Source: Thioalkalivibrio sp. (GTDB taxonomy: Bacteria > Pseudomonadota > Gammaproteobacteria > Ectothiorhodospirales > Ectothiorhodospiraceae). Taken from it: a DNA stretch of 5,400 nucleotides. A model generated the notes under the pieces. That model was not told the DNA's origin and ran no database searches. It was given only the letters and a program-made list of their open reading frames with translations. The stretch's first letter is position 1, and the number at the start of each line of letters is the position of its first letter. Where the stretch lies: contig PWRV01000195.1 in NCBI GenBank assembly GCA_003563455.1, positions 1 to 5,400 on the forward strand, written 5' to 3'. Made by a program: the position numbers and the translations under genes. This document shows, one piece after another, positions 1 to 4,479 of the stretch.

Positions 1-413
1 CGATGCGCGGCCTGACCACGCTGGAGCCCGATCCGGAGCGCCGGCTCAAGTACCTGGATTTCATCGACATCTACGCGGCGCTGGACGAGAATGAACGCCT
101 CGTCTATCGCCAGCGGTATCCTGAGGAGGTGGCAGAGATGACACGGTTTGCGGAACGGTTCATGGAGAAAGGCCGGGTAGAGGGCCGGGAAGAGGGCCGG
201 GTAGAGGGACGCGTAGAGGGACGCGTAGAGGGACGCGAGGAAGGCATTGGACAGGGCGAAGCCCGCGTCCTGCTACGCCAGCTCACACTGAAGTTCGGGC
301 CAGTGCCGGAATCGGTGCGTTCGCGGGTGGAATCGGCCGATGCCGAGACGCTGCTACGCTGGTCCGAGCAGGTGCTGAGCGCGGACCGTGTGGAGGATGT
401 GGTTGGGGGGTAG
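1..413 (+). CDS. Rpn/PD-(D/E)XK nuclease-family putative transposase, C-terminal part (DUF4351), 5' end outside window
   Basis: The reading frame is open from the left edge and stops at TAG 411-413, so about 136 C-terminal residues are visible; the ATG at 3-5 is probably internal. The opening (LEPDPERRLKYLDFIDIYAAL) and the segment YRQRYPEEVAEMTRFAERF are typical of the Rpn/YhgA-like family of recombination-promoting nucleases. A charged linker follows, made of six G-R-[VE]-E tetrapeptides (visible residues 57-80). A C-terminal segment (about residues 85-130, LLRQLTLKFGPVPESVRSRV then ADAETLLRWSEQVLSA) matches the DUF4351 pattern. Family members carry a PD-(D/E)XK nuclease fold and RpnA promotes RecA-independent recombination in E. 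coli. The nuclease core itself is upstream of the window, so activity cannot be judged here. A second, broken copy lies at 2016-2177 on the same strand. Confidence 0.85.
   Translation, partial: MRGLTTLEPDPERRLKYLDFIDIYAALDENERLVYRQRYPEEVAEMTRFAERFMEKGRVEGREEGRVEGRVEGRVEGREEGIGQGEARVLLRQLTLKFGPVPESVRSRVESADAETLLRWSEQVLSADRVEDVVGG
171..242 (+). repeat. 12-bp tandem repeat, six units, inside the Rpn-family gene
   Basis: Six in-frame 12-bp units encode G-R-V-E or G-R-E-E. The unit gtagagggacgc is exact three times in a row (201-236). The remaining units differ at a few bases. The repeat keeps the reading frame whatever the unit number, and lengthens a hydrophilic, probably helical linker between the nuclease core and DUF4351. 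Variable EGR-type linkers are a familiar trait of this family. Confidence 0.85.
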
Positions 414-422
414 TCTCCCCCC
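405..422 (+). terminator. G-run/C-run hairpin over the Rpn-family stop codon
   Basis: A run of six G (405-410) and a run of nine C (417-425) flank the TAG stop and could pair as a 6-bp GC stem with a 6-nt loop. It lacks a T-tract. It could hinder polymerase or protect the mRNA end. This is weak evidence for a terminator. Confidence 0.25.
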
Positions 423-524
423 CCCATGCCGTCCCAGTGCCGTCCCGGGACACTCACCCTGCTGCTCCGAAGCCCCGCCGCCGTCAGCCCGGCCGGAACG
501 AAGCGGAGAGCCGGGATCCGCAGT

Positions 525-555
525 AGGCCCCAACGTTCGGGGCCTGGTCGACCAG
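525..555. terminator. Two adjacent palindromes between convergent genes, possible bidirectional transcription stop
   Basis: AGGCCCC (525-531) and GGGGCCT (539-545) form a perfect 7-bp stem around a 7-nt loop. The perfect 12-bp palindrome CTGGTCGACCAG (544-555) abuts it. They lie between the 3' ends of two convergent genes (stops at 413 and 572), where a shared stop is expected. No T-tract follows on either strand, so this is not a textbook intrinsic terminator. Confidence 0.3.
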
Positions 556-571
556 ACGATCCTTGCACCGG

Positions 572-1552
572 TCAATTGCCCGCTGGCAAGACCTTCCACC
601 GCACGGACTGATCGAGTAGCGGGGCCTTGCGCACCTGCCAGGACGCCAGATAGGGCGCCAATGTGGCCGGCGGATCGGGGTCGGGCCGCAGTTCGACGAG
701 GCCGAAGTACTCGGCGAAGCGGAACACCGTTCGCAGTTCCCAGACCCTTCGGAAATCCTCCTCGGGTTCCACACGCGTACTGCGCTCCTGCGGAAACTCG
801 GCCAGCGCCATTGGAAAGGCGCGCAGGAAGGCATCCGCGTAGAACGAGGCCGGCTGCCACGTCGCCCCGTGCCGAGCCAGCAGGTAGAGAGAGAAGAAGC
901 AGCCCTGCTGGATGATGGGCGCCTCCGGGTAGCCGTCCCGGTACGCCCAGTTGAAGCCGTGGCAATAGGTCTGCAGCAGGTCCCGGTAGATCCCGCTCCA
1001 GTCGCCGCGGTCCAGACGCCGTTGAGTGGCCTTGACCAGCAGCAGCCTGCCGCGGTTCTTGCGCGTGAAGCGCCCGAGTTCGGCGATCAGCCGCGTGACA
1101 TGGAGCGCCTCGAAGTCTTCTTCGTTGCGCACGCGGCCGATGTACGCTTCCGGCTTCAGGCCCTGCGCCTGGATCGCGGCCCCGGCGATGGCTACCACGC
1201 TGCGGGGCAGATTGCCCTTGGGAGTCAGCTTGATGCCGGCGCCTTTGGCCTCCTCGGCAATGACTTCGAACAGCGCGGTGACCATCGCGACCGGGCGTTC
1301 GCTGATGCCCTCGCACAGGGTCAGCAGCTCCGGGGCATCGAAAGGCGTGTAGAGAACGCGGTGCAACTGTGCGCTGGAGAGACCATGGAAGTCGTCCAGC
1401 GGGCGCTGGTTCGCGGCGTTCATGTGCGCGTTCACGGCCTGCTGCACGGCCTCTTCGCTGTCGAAGGCGCCTCGGCCGAGCATCTGCTTCAGCTCATCCA
1501 GGATGGCCTGCATGTCCTTGGGCCTGGGTTTGCCGGAATCGTGGTCGCCCAT
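572..1552 (-). CDS. Conserved hypothetical protein, 326 aa, winged-helix-like segments
   Basis: I do not recognise a named function. The frame extends upstream to a TTG at 1606, but ATG 1552 is the better start: AAGGTGA lies about 7 bases before it, and the protein then begins MGDHDSGKPRPKDMQAILDE. The N-terminal third has RPLDDFHGLSSAQLHRVLY followed by PFDAPE (about 50-75). The middle has IKLTPKGNLPRSVV (107-120) and, after an acidic stretch, ELGRFTRKNRGRLLLVKATQ (158-177). Both look like a short helix and basic wing of a winged-helix fold. The C-terminal part has HGFNWAYRDGYPEAP (198-212), RTVFRFAEYFGLVEL (274-288) and a basic VRKAPLLDQSVRW (307-319). This layout resembles an uncharacterised bacterial family I remember only loosely. 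No signal peptide or membrane segment is visible, so it is probably cytoplasmic. It converges on the Rpn-family gene and has no operon partner here. Confidence 0.8.
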   Translation of the reverse strand: MGDHDSGKPRPKDMQAILDELKQMLGRGAFDSEEAVQQAVNAHMNAANQRPLDDFHGLSSAQLHRVLYTPFDAPELLTLCEGISERPVAMVTALFEVIAEEAKGAGIKLTPKGNLPRSVVAIAGAAIQAQGLKPEAYIGRVRNEEDFEALHVTRLIAELGRFTRKNRGRLLLVKATQRRLDRGDWSGIYRDLLQTYCHGFNWAYRDGYPEAPIIQQGCFFSLYLLARHGATWQPASFYADAFLRAFPMALAEFPQERSTRVEPEEDFRRVWELRTVFRFAEYFGLVELRPDPDPPATLAPYLASWQVRKAPLLDQSVRWKVLPAGN

Positions 1553-2015
1553 GATGTCTTCACCTTGATCTGCCCGTGCCTGGGCCTTCTGCATGACGAG
1601 AGCCAATCCATGGCCCTCGAGGACACCGCCGTTCTTCTGCCCTCAGGCCAGCATCTGCGTCGGCACATGGTGCCAGAATTCGACGTCGATCTCGCCCATT
1701 TGGCCTGCGCGGGGTTTATTGTCGACACATCCGAGTTACTTACTTGGACGCTCCCTCCGGTTGACCCCACCACCCCCTCTGCCATCCTCCACGAACGTGG
1801 TTGTGGGTCAGGCCTGCGCAAGGAGGTCCGCGGGCCGAAGGATGCGGCTGCCGTGGAAAGGATATGCCGGCTTCCGGGGTCGGACCAGGGTAAGCGCCTG
1901 ATTATTCGTTCAAATCACTCGGATTTCGGCGCCCGGAAGCGCTTAGAGGCCCGTTTTTGACGGCAAAACCGTGGCTCGAGGGCGTCGCTGCCATCAGTCA
2001 CCCTCTGCCGGCAGC
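1553..2015. other. Non-coding stretch upstream of the 326-aa gene, with a structured block
   Basis: No convincing gene is visible. A long plus-strand frame over 869-1960 is the antisense shadow of the 326-aa gene and has no independent coding signal. On the minus strand the 326-aa frame continues upstream to a TGA at 1645-1643. Beyond that stop, an in-frame ATG at 1699 gives an 18-residue peptide (MGEIDVEFWHHVPTQMLA), which may be chance. The stretch should hold the promoter of the 326-aa gene, but I find no clear -35/-10 pair. Its right half holds nested inverted repeats (1870-1945). Confidence 0.5.
1870..1945. repeat. Nested inverted-repeat block, possible remnant of a small mobile or REP-like element
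   Basis: GCTTCCGGG (1870-1878) pairs perfectly with CCCGGAAGC (1932-1940). TAAGCGC (1891-1897) pairs perfectly with GCGCTTA (1939-1945). AAATC (1912-1916) and GATTT (1922-1926) form a small hairpin inside. The two long pairings share bases 1939-1940 and so largely compete. The phrase ggggtcggaccagggt (1875-1890) resembles sequence I associate with repeat DNA near REP-associated transposases, but this is from memory only. Confidence 0.4.
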
Positions 2016-2177
2016 CTGAACTACGATAATCAGGTCCTCGATTACCCGCGCCAGGCGCTCGCGCTGTTTGCAGCCGGTGAGGCCCGGGCCATCGATGCCG
2101 ACACCCGGGTCACCCCGGTGCGCCAGGAGCAGGTGCAGCATCATCTCGATCCGGGGAAATCCTGTTTTCTCGCCTGA
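2016..2177 (+). pseudogene. Broken N-terminal fragment of an Rpn-family putative transposase
   Basis: The frame reads LNYDNQVLDYPRQALALF, then after a short stretch DTRVTPVRQEQVQHHL, and stops at TGA 2175-2177. In the Rpn/PD-(D/E)XK transposase family the N-terminus typically has a phrase like LDYPRQALAFFA, followed by an R-[IV]-x-P-[IV]-R-[EQ]-EQ segment. The match covers roughly 45 residues and then ends near 2150, where family members would go on to the nuclease core. The first family residues also look shortened between YDNQ and LDYPRQ. No start codon with a ribosome binding site is evident. It is best read as decayed debris of a second copy related to the gene at 1-413, on the same strand but in the wrong order to be one interrupted gene. 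Confidence 0.6.
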
Positions 2178-2195
2178 AGGCGGAGACGAGCCGGA

Positions 2196-2573
2196 TCAAG
2201 CCCGAAAGAGCTGGATCTCCAGACCTTCGATATGCCGGTAGTGGCGATCGTTGGCGGTGACGAGACGATCCCCCAGGTGCAGCGCCGTCGCCGCGATCAG
2301 GGCGCCGGCAAGTTGCATGTTGTGGCTTAAGGCATATTCCTCGACCAGGAACGTCGCACGCGAAGACACCTCCTCGCTGATGTGCACCAAGTGCGCGTCC
2401 CATTGGTGCAAGGAGCGGCGCAGGAGCCTGAACTCAGCCTTGTCGCGCATGCCCTGAACGAGCTCCATGTAGGTCACTGCGGAGATGTGGAACCCCCCTG
2501 CGCCGTCCAGCAGGTCGGCCGCGCCCTCGTGCCCGCGCAAGTTCCAGATCAGAATGTCGGTGTCGACCAGCAT
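2196..2573 (-). CDS. vapC: VapC-family PIN-domain toxin (one active-site acid replaced)
   Basis: The 125-residue protein has the usual VapC length and PIN-domain order: MLVDTDILIW at the N-terminus (Asp4, Asp6), YMELVQG (Glu37), LAGALIAATAL (88-98) and LVTANDRHY (104-112, Asp109). Active VapC toxins are Mg-dependent ribonucleases that cut tRNA or rRNA and are held by their antitoxin. In the third motif the family normally has Asp before ALIAATAL. Here position 90 is Gly, codon GGC read from 2306-2304, one base away from GAC. This loss may weaken or abolish catalysis. The ATG overlaps the antitoxin stop by one base (TGATG), so the two genes are translationally coupled. The stop is TGA at 2198-2196. 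The call as VapC is firm; whether it is toxic is uncertain. Confidence 0.92.
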   Translation of the reverse strand: MLVDTDILIWNLRGHEGAADLLDGAGGFHISAVTYMELVQGMRDKAEFRLLRRSLHQWDAHLVHISEEVSSRATFLVEEYALSHNMQLAGALIAATALHLGDRLVTANDRHYRHIEGLEIQLFRA

Positions 2574-2827
2574 CAGGGCGCGTAGCGACCCTTCCGGAGT
2601 GATCGCACCTGCTCATCGACCGTTTGCTGATCCCGGCCGCGCCAGAGACCGAACAGGGGGTTGCGCTCTTCCAGGCGAGACGTTCGGCGCTCGTGTTCGT
2701 TGCAGGGCACCAGGCGCGCCCGTACCCGCCCACGATAACTGATCACGCCCTCCTCGCCCCGATCGGTCGCGGCCAGGAGTTCGCGTGTATGCAGCCGAAG
2801 ATCCTTGGTGGTTGCTTCCATCGCCAT
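2573..2827 (-). CDS. vapB: Phd/YefM-family antitoxin of the VapC toxin
   Basis: The 84-residue protein has two parts. Residues 1-42 (TTKDLRLHTRELLAATDRGE, then VISYRGRVRARLVP) match the Phd/YefM DNA-binding dimer domain. Residues 56-84 (NPLFGLW, then VDEQVRSLRKGRYAP) match the toxin-binding tail found in Phd-type partners of PIN toxins. It should neutralise VapC by direct binding and repress its own operon. ATG 2827 gives MAMEATTK; ATG 2821 (MEATTKDL) is an alternative start, and neither has a strong ribosome binding site, though GGGGCGG precedes 2827. The gene comes first in the operon and its stop overlaps the toxin start by one base. A perfect palindrome and a promoter-like pair lie 15-60 bases upstream. 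Confidence 0.9.
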   Translation of the reverse strand: MAMEATTKDLRLHTRELLAATDRGEEGVISYRGRVRARLVPCNEHERRTSRLEERNPLFGLWRGRDQQTVDEQVRSLRKGRYAP

Positions 2828-2841
2828 CGCCGCCCCGACAT

Positions 2842-2863
2842 GGTTACACTTGAAAGTGTAACC
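2842..2863 (-). promoter_or_regulatory. Palindromic operator of the toxin-antitoxin operon
   Basis: GGTTACACTT (2842-2851) and AAGTGTAACC (2854-2863) are perfect 10-bp arms around a 2-bp centre. The site lies 15 bases upstream of the antitoxin ATG and overlaps the likely -10 hexamer. Phd/YefM antitoxins bind such short palindromes as dimers to autorepress. The role as operator is inferred from position and symmetry. Confidence 0.8.
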
Positions 2864-2884
2864 TCATTCGAGGGATGGCTTCAA
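2855..2884 (-). promoter_or_regulatory. Likely sigma70 promoter of the toxin-antitoxin operon
   Basis: On the minus strand TTGAAG (2884-2879) and TACACT (2860-2855) are separated by 18 bases; each matches the consensus at four of six positions. The -10 lies in the distal arm of the palindrome, so bound antitoxin would block polymerase. Transcription would begin near 2848, about 20 bases before the antitoxin ATG. Confidence 0.55.
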
Positions 2885-3072
2885 CAAACTTCAGTACACC
2901 TTGTAAGTTCCCAAAAACTACGGGACAGCCACTTTGCTGGAGGGGGCCGACTGGCTGAGCAGGATGGGTATCCCGCAGCTTCCGTGAGAATGGCTTTATT
3001 CAGCGCTTCCCTGATGGGCCACCCGGGAAAATGGCGATCCAACGGGAGTAGGGTGATCCATTCGATATCGTG

Positions 3073-3096
3073 AAAAACACAGCGCCGGCCGCTGTG
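3073..3096 (-). terminator. Intrinsic-terminator-like hairpin reading leftwards
   Basis: On the minus strand CACAGCG (3096-3090) pairs perfectly with CGCTGTG (3084-3078) around a 5-nt GC loop, and TTTTT follows at 3077-3073. This is a good intrinsic terminator shape. No minus-strand gene ends here, so it may insulate the toxin-antitoxin promoter from leftward read-through, or be left from a lost gene. Confidence 0.5.
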
Positions 3097-3142
3097 GTCC
3101 CGGCCGTCAACCGTGCACTTTTTGGACTGTTCCGGCCGGGAC
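3097..3142. repeat. 10-bp perfect inverted repeat with 26-bp spacer
   Basis: GTCCCGGCCG (3097-3106) and CGGCCGGGAC (3133-3142) are exact reverse complements. The AT-richer spacer contains a TTTTT run (3119-3123 region). The repeat abuts the hairpin at 3078-3096 directly. It could be an RNA stem-loop in the leader of the downstream gene or a protein-binding site. Confidence 0.5.
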
Positions 3143-3180
3143 GCATTCTTTAGCCTACCGCTCGGTGCCGTCTGCCCAGC

Positions 3181-3195
3181 CCCCTTTGAAAGGGG
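3181..3195. promoter_or_regulatory. 15-bp palindrome upstream of the glycine-rich gene
   Basis: CCCCTTT and AAAGGGG form perfect 7-bp arms around one G (3188). It sits 50 bases before the ATG of the glycine-rich gene. A regulator-binding site is possible; function is not shown. Confidence 0.35.
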
Positions 3196-3245
3196 ACCCG
3201 TCCACCGCAACGACACCTGGCCAATTTGAGTCACGGAGACGGATT

Positions 3246-3539
3246 ATGGAAGCTCTTGTTTCAATCGTTATTCAGGTGATTTCTGGAGTTGTAGGCGGCG
3301 GTGTTGTAGGCAGCATGTTCAAAAACGCAGCGATGAGCATGTTGCCGAAGCTGCTTGCTGGCGGCGTTGGCGGTCTTGGTGGTGCAGCAGCACTTGCCGG
3401 CCCAATCGCATCCATGCTCGGCGGTGATGCATCGGGTCTCGGTCTGGCATCCATCGTCGGTAACGTCGGCGGCGGTCTTGTGGGCGGCGGCGCACTGACC
3501 GGTATTGCCGGTGCTGTAATGGGTGCGATGAAAAAGTAA
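3246..3539 (+). CDS. Small glycine-rich hydrophobic (membrane) protein, 97 aa
   Basis: The start is ATG 3246 because GGAG (3235-3238) lies 7 bases before it; the frame extends upstream to 3165 but without support. The protein begins MEALVSIVIQVISGVVGGGV and is almost entirely Gly, Ala, Val, Leu, Ile and Met, with few charges (Glu2, Lys26, Lys35, Asp61) and a Lys-Lys end. Hydrophobic stretches at about 4-24, 37-58 and 66-94 carry many GxxxG and GGxxG patterns, as in glycine-zipper membrane segments. I recall similar short proteins opening with MEALISLI or the like in proteobacteria, without known function. There is no cleavable signal peptide pattern, so it is probably an inner-membrane or self-assembling protein. 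Codon use is richer in T at third positions than its neighbours, consistent with separate origin or strong expression. A terminator-like hairpin follows. Confidence 0.85.
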   Translation: MEALVSIVIQVISGVVGGGVVGSMFKNAAMSMLPKLLAGGVGGLGGAAALAGPIASMLGGDASGLGLASIVGNVGGGLVGGGALTGIAGAVMGAMKK

Positions 3540-3592
3540 TCCGGGTCTTTCAGGGCCTGTGCTTGGAAGGGTTGCCTGCCGGGCGGCCCGCG

Positions 3593-3615
3593 AGCATCCA
3601 GAGGATGCTTTATAT
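3593..3615 (+). terminator. Terminator-like hairpin after the glycine-rich gene
   Basis: AGCATCC (3593-3599) and GGATGCT (3603-3609) form a 7-bp stem with a 3-nt loop, followed by TTATATT. It lies 54 bases after the stop of the glycine-rich gene and 79 before the next start, which separates the two small genes into different units. Confidence 0.55.
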
Positions 3616-3687
3616 TGCGTAGATGCCTACCCGCTGGATGTTAGGCTTATGTTACGCGTTGAAAACCTTGATCAGAGGAGATTTGCC

Positions 3688-3924
3688 ATGCGCACATCCT
3701 TGTTTCTGCTTTTGTTAGTAGGCTCGAGCACCGTCCTGGCGTTTGACGTAGGCCAGATCAAAGAAGCTGTCGACCAGGACAAGGCCATGGACTCGGTTGA
3801 CAGTCAAAAGGCGACTGACGCGATCATGGAGCGGGACGTGAAGAAGGGCTACGAGTCGGTCGACAAGCAGCAGGCTGTCGAATCGGTCGACAAGGAGAAG
3901 TTGATGGACTCGTTGACCAAGTAG
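3688..3924 (+). CDS. Small exported protein with 9-residue helical repeats, 78 aa
   Basis: ATG 3688 is chosen because AGAGGAG (3674-3680) lies 7 bases upstream and the protein then begins with a clear Sec signal peptide: MRTS, a leucine-rich core (FLLLLVGSSTV) and a likely cut after LA at residue 18. The mature 60-residue chain is highly charged and probably helical. It repeats a 9-residue unit V-D-x-x-[KQ]-[AL]-x-[DE]-[SA]: VDQDKAMDS, VDSQKATDA, VDKQQAVES and VDKEKLMDS. A 12-residue divergent segment separates units two and three. No cysteine follows the signal, so it is not a lipoprotein. It should be secreted to the periplasm or beyond. I know no named family for certain. It may be an amphipathic coiled-coil or surface-associated small protein. 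Confidence 0.82.
   Translation: MRTSLFLLLLVGSSTVLAFDVGQIKEAVDQDKAMDSVDSQKATDAIMERDVKKGYESVDKQQAVESVDKEKLMDSLTK
3856..3894 (+). repeat. Exact 12-bp direct repeat within the exported-protein gene
   Basis: TCGGTCGACAAG occurs at 3856-3867 and 3883-3894, 27 bases apart, which is exactly one 9-codon unit. It encodes S-V-D-K both times and points to growth of the protein by unit duplication. Confidence 0.75.
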
Positions 3925-3938
3925 GCCGGTCACCCTGA

Positions 3939-3973
3939 TAAGCGGTCCATGGTCGCTTACCGTCTTTAAGACG
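3939..3973 (+). terminator. Possible terminator after the exported-protein gene
   Basis: TAAGCG (3939-3944) and CGCTTA (3954-3959) form a stem that can extend inward with two wobble pairs and one C-G pair to a 3-nt loop. A second palindrome, CGTCTT-T-AAGACG (3961-3973), follows. The T content after the first stem is low, so the call is tentative. Confidence 0.35.
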
Positions 3974-4321
3974 CGCTTGTGCGGATGAGGGGCATCGGTC
4001 GTCACGATCCCGCTATCAGCGACAGCCGTTGTGACCGACCTGGACGATCCGGGTGCGCTGCATTATCCGGCGGCGAAGGAGACCGTAGTTGACCCCTGAG
4101 CCGCCGCCCACACGCCACCCACGAACGAACCTTTACCGACAACTGCCCCGGCGCGGATCGTCCGATATACCGGAGCTCGGGGAGCGATCCTGGTCTGTTC
4201 TCGAGATCCTTCAGGCCGGTCGCGAAGCGGCGCGAAGCATGGCTTCGCGAGGCCGGAACGGCGTGCGCCGGCAGGCGCGCGACTGGGATAGTCCGCCGAG
4301 GTCCAGCGCGACCGAAGGGAG
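3974..4321. other. Stretch without a supported gene, left flank of the tRNA remnant
   Basis: Reading frames here on both strands are artefacts. The plus-strand frame from 4089 and the minus-strand frame over 4002-4670 both cross the tRNA fragment and show the usual false phrases from translated tRNA (GRTRTCNQ, VAGSSPAGPT). The stretch has several potential stems: CGCGAAGC (4231-4238) with GCTTCGCG (4242-4249) around ATG, and a bulged pairing of GGTCG-TCAC with GTGA-C-CGACC near 3996-4036. No start codon with a good ribosome binding site or coding bias is seen. Confidence 0.5.
4221..4249. repeat. REP-like hairpin with a repeated arm
   Basis: CGCGAAGC occurs twice in direct order (4221-4228, 4231-4238), and GCTTCGCG (4242-4249) is its reverse complement, 3 bases after the second copy. 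GGCCGG flanks both sides (4215-4220, 4251-4256). No T-tract follows. It resembles a REP-type extragenic palindrome. Confidence 0.4.
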
Positions 4322-4368
4322 TGGTGGGCCCGGCAGGACTCGAACCTGCAACCAAAAGATTATGAGTC
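4322..4368 (-). pseudogene. Truncated tRNA, 3' half only, anticodon CAU; likely attachment-site remnant
   Basis: Read on the minus strand this is a canonical tRNA 3' half. It has anticodon CAT (4364-4362) within loop CTCATAA, a 5-nt variable loop, and a perfect T-arm with stem GCAGG/CCTGC and loop TTCGAGT. The acceptor 3' strand CGGGCCC, discriminator A and encoded CCA (4324-4322) follow. A matching 5' half, which should begin GGGCCCG and contain a D-arm, is absent upstream (4369 onward). Only the inner three pairs of the anticodon stem survive. The break at the anticodon loop is where many tyrosine recombinases cross over in tRNA genes. The parent would be a tRNA-Met or a tRNA-Ile2 (CAU). 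By polarity the inserted element lies to the right of the fragment. It cannot make a functional tRNA. Confidence 0.85.
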
Positions 4369-4438
4369 TCGCGAGATGGGTGGTGAGGCGCATTGCTTTG
4401 CGTTAACAATTCCCTGCTGATACAGCCGCTTATATGGT

Positions 4439-4467
4439 TTGCGCGTCCGCAATCAACGGGCGATAAT
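4439..4467 (+). promoter_or_regulatory. Possible promoter for the integrase gene
   Basis: TTGCGC (4439-4444) and GATAAT (4462-4467) are 17 bases apart; the -10 matches five of six consensus bases, the -35 only three. Transcription would begin near 4474, putting the 4480-4522 inverted repeat in the mRNA leader about 40 bases before the integrase start. Confidence 0.35.
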
Positions 4468-4479
4468 GGGCCTAAATTG

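Larger units (their letters stand above)
2885..3245. other. Non-coding stretch between divergent units, rich in inverted repeats
   Basis: No gene is supported. A minus-strand frame over 2881-3234 reads FHDIEWITLLPLDRHFPGWP and then loses coherence; reading continues plausibly in another frame (GIPILLSQSAPSSK), which could mean a frameshifted gene remnant or chance. A short plus-strand frame ending at TAG 3152 has no ribosome binding site. The right half carries three inverted repeats, at 3078-3096, 3097-3142 and 3181-3195. The leader of the glycine-rich gene must lie here, but I see no convincing promoter hexamers. Confidence 0.5.

Noticed and set aside
171..242. CRISPR-like array
   Set aside because: The units are contiguous 12-bp coding repeats without spacers.
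354..1316. Minus-strand 320-codon frame and other overlapping frames at 104-915
   Set aside because: Arg/Gly/Ala/Pro-rich translations typical of off-frame reading in GC-rich DNA, overlapping better-supported genes on the same or opposite strand.
1643..1699. 18-residue upstream open frame on the minus strand before the 326-aa gene
   Set aside because: In frame but stopped by TGA, with no ribosome binding site of note. Kept only as a remark, since the downstream ATG has its own good site.
869..1960. Long plus-strand reading frame of 363 codons
   Set aside because: It lies antisense to the 326-aa gene for most of its length, has no good ribosome binding site and its composition is that of a frame shadow. 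The minus-strand gene has the start signal and coherent protein motifs.
2161..2182. Small stem CGCCT/AGGCG after vapC as its terminator
   Set aside because: On the minus strand the stem is followed by A-rich rather than T-rich sequence, and it is only 5 bp.
3053..3154. Short plus-strand frame ending RALFGLFRPGRIL
   Set aside because: Only about 30 codons, no ribosome binding site, bounded by TAG on both sides and overlapped by inverted repeats.
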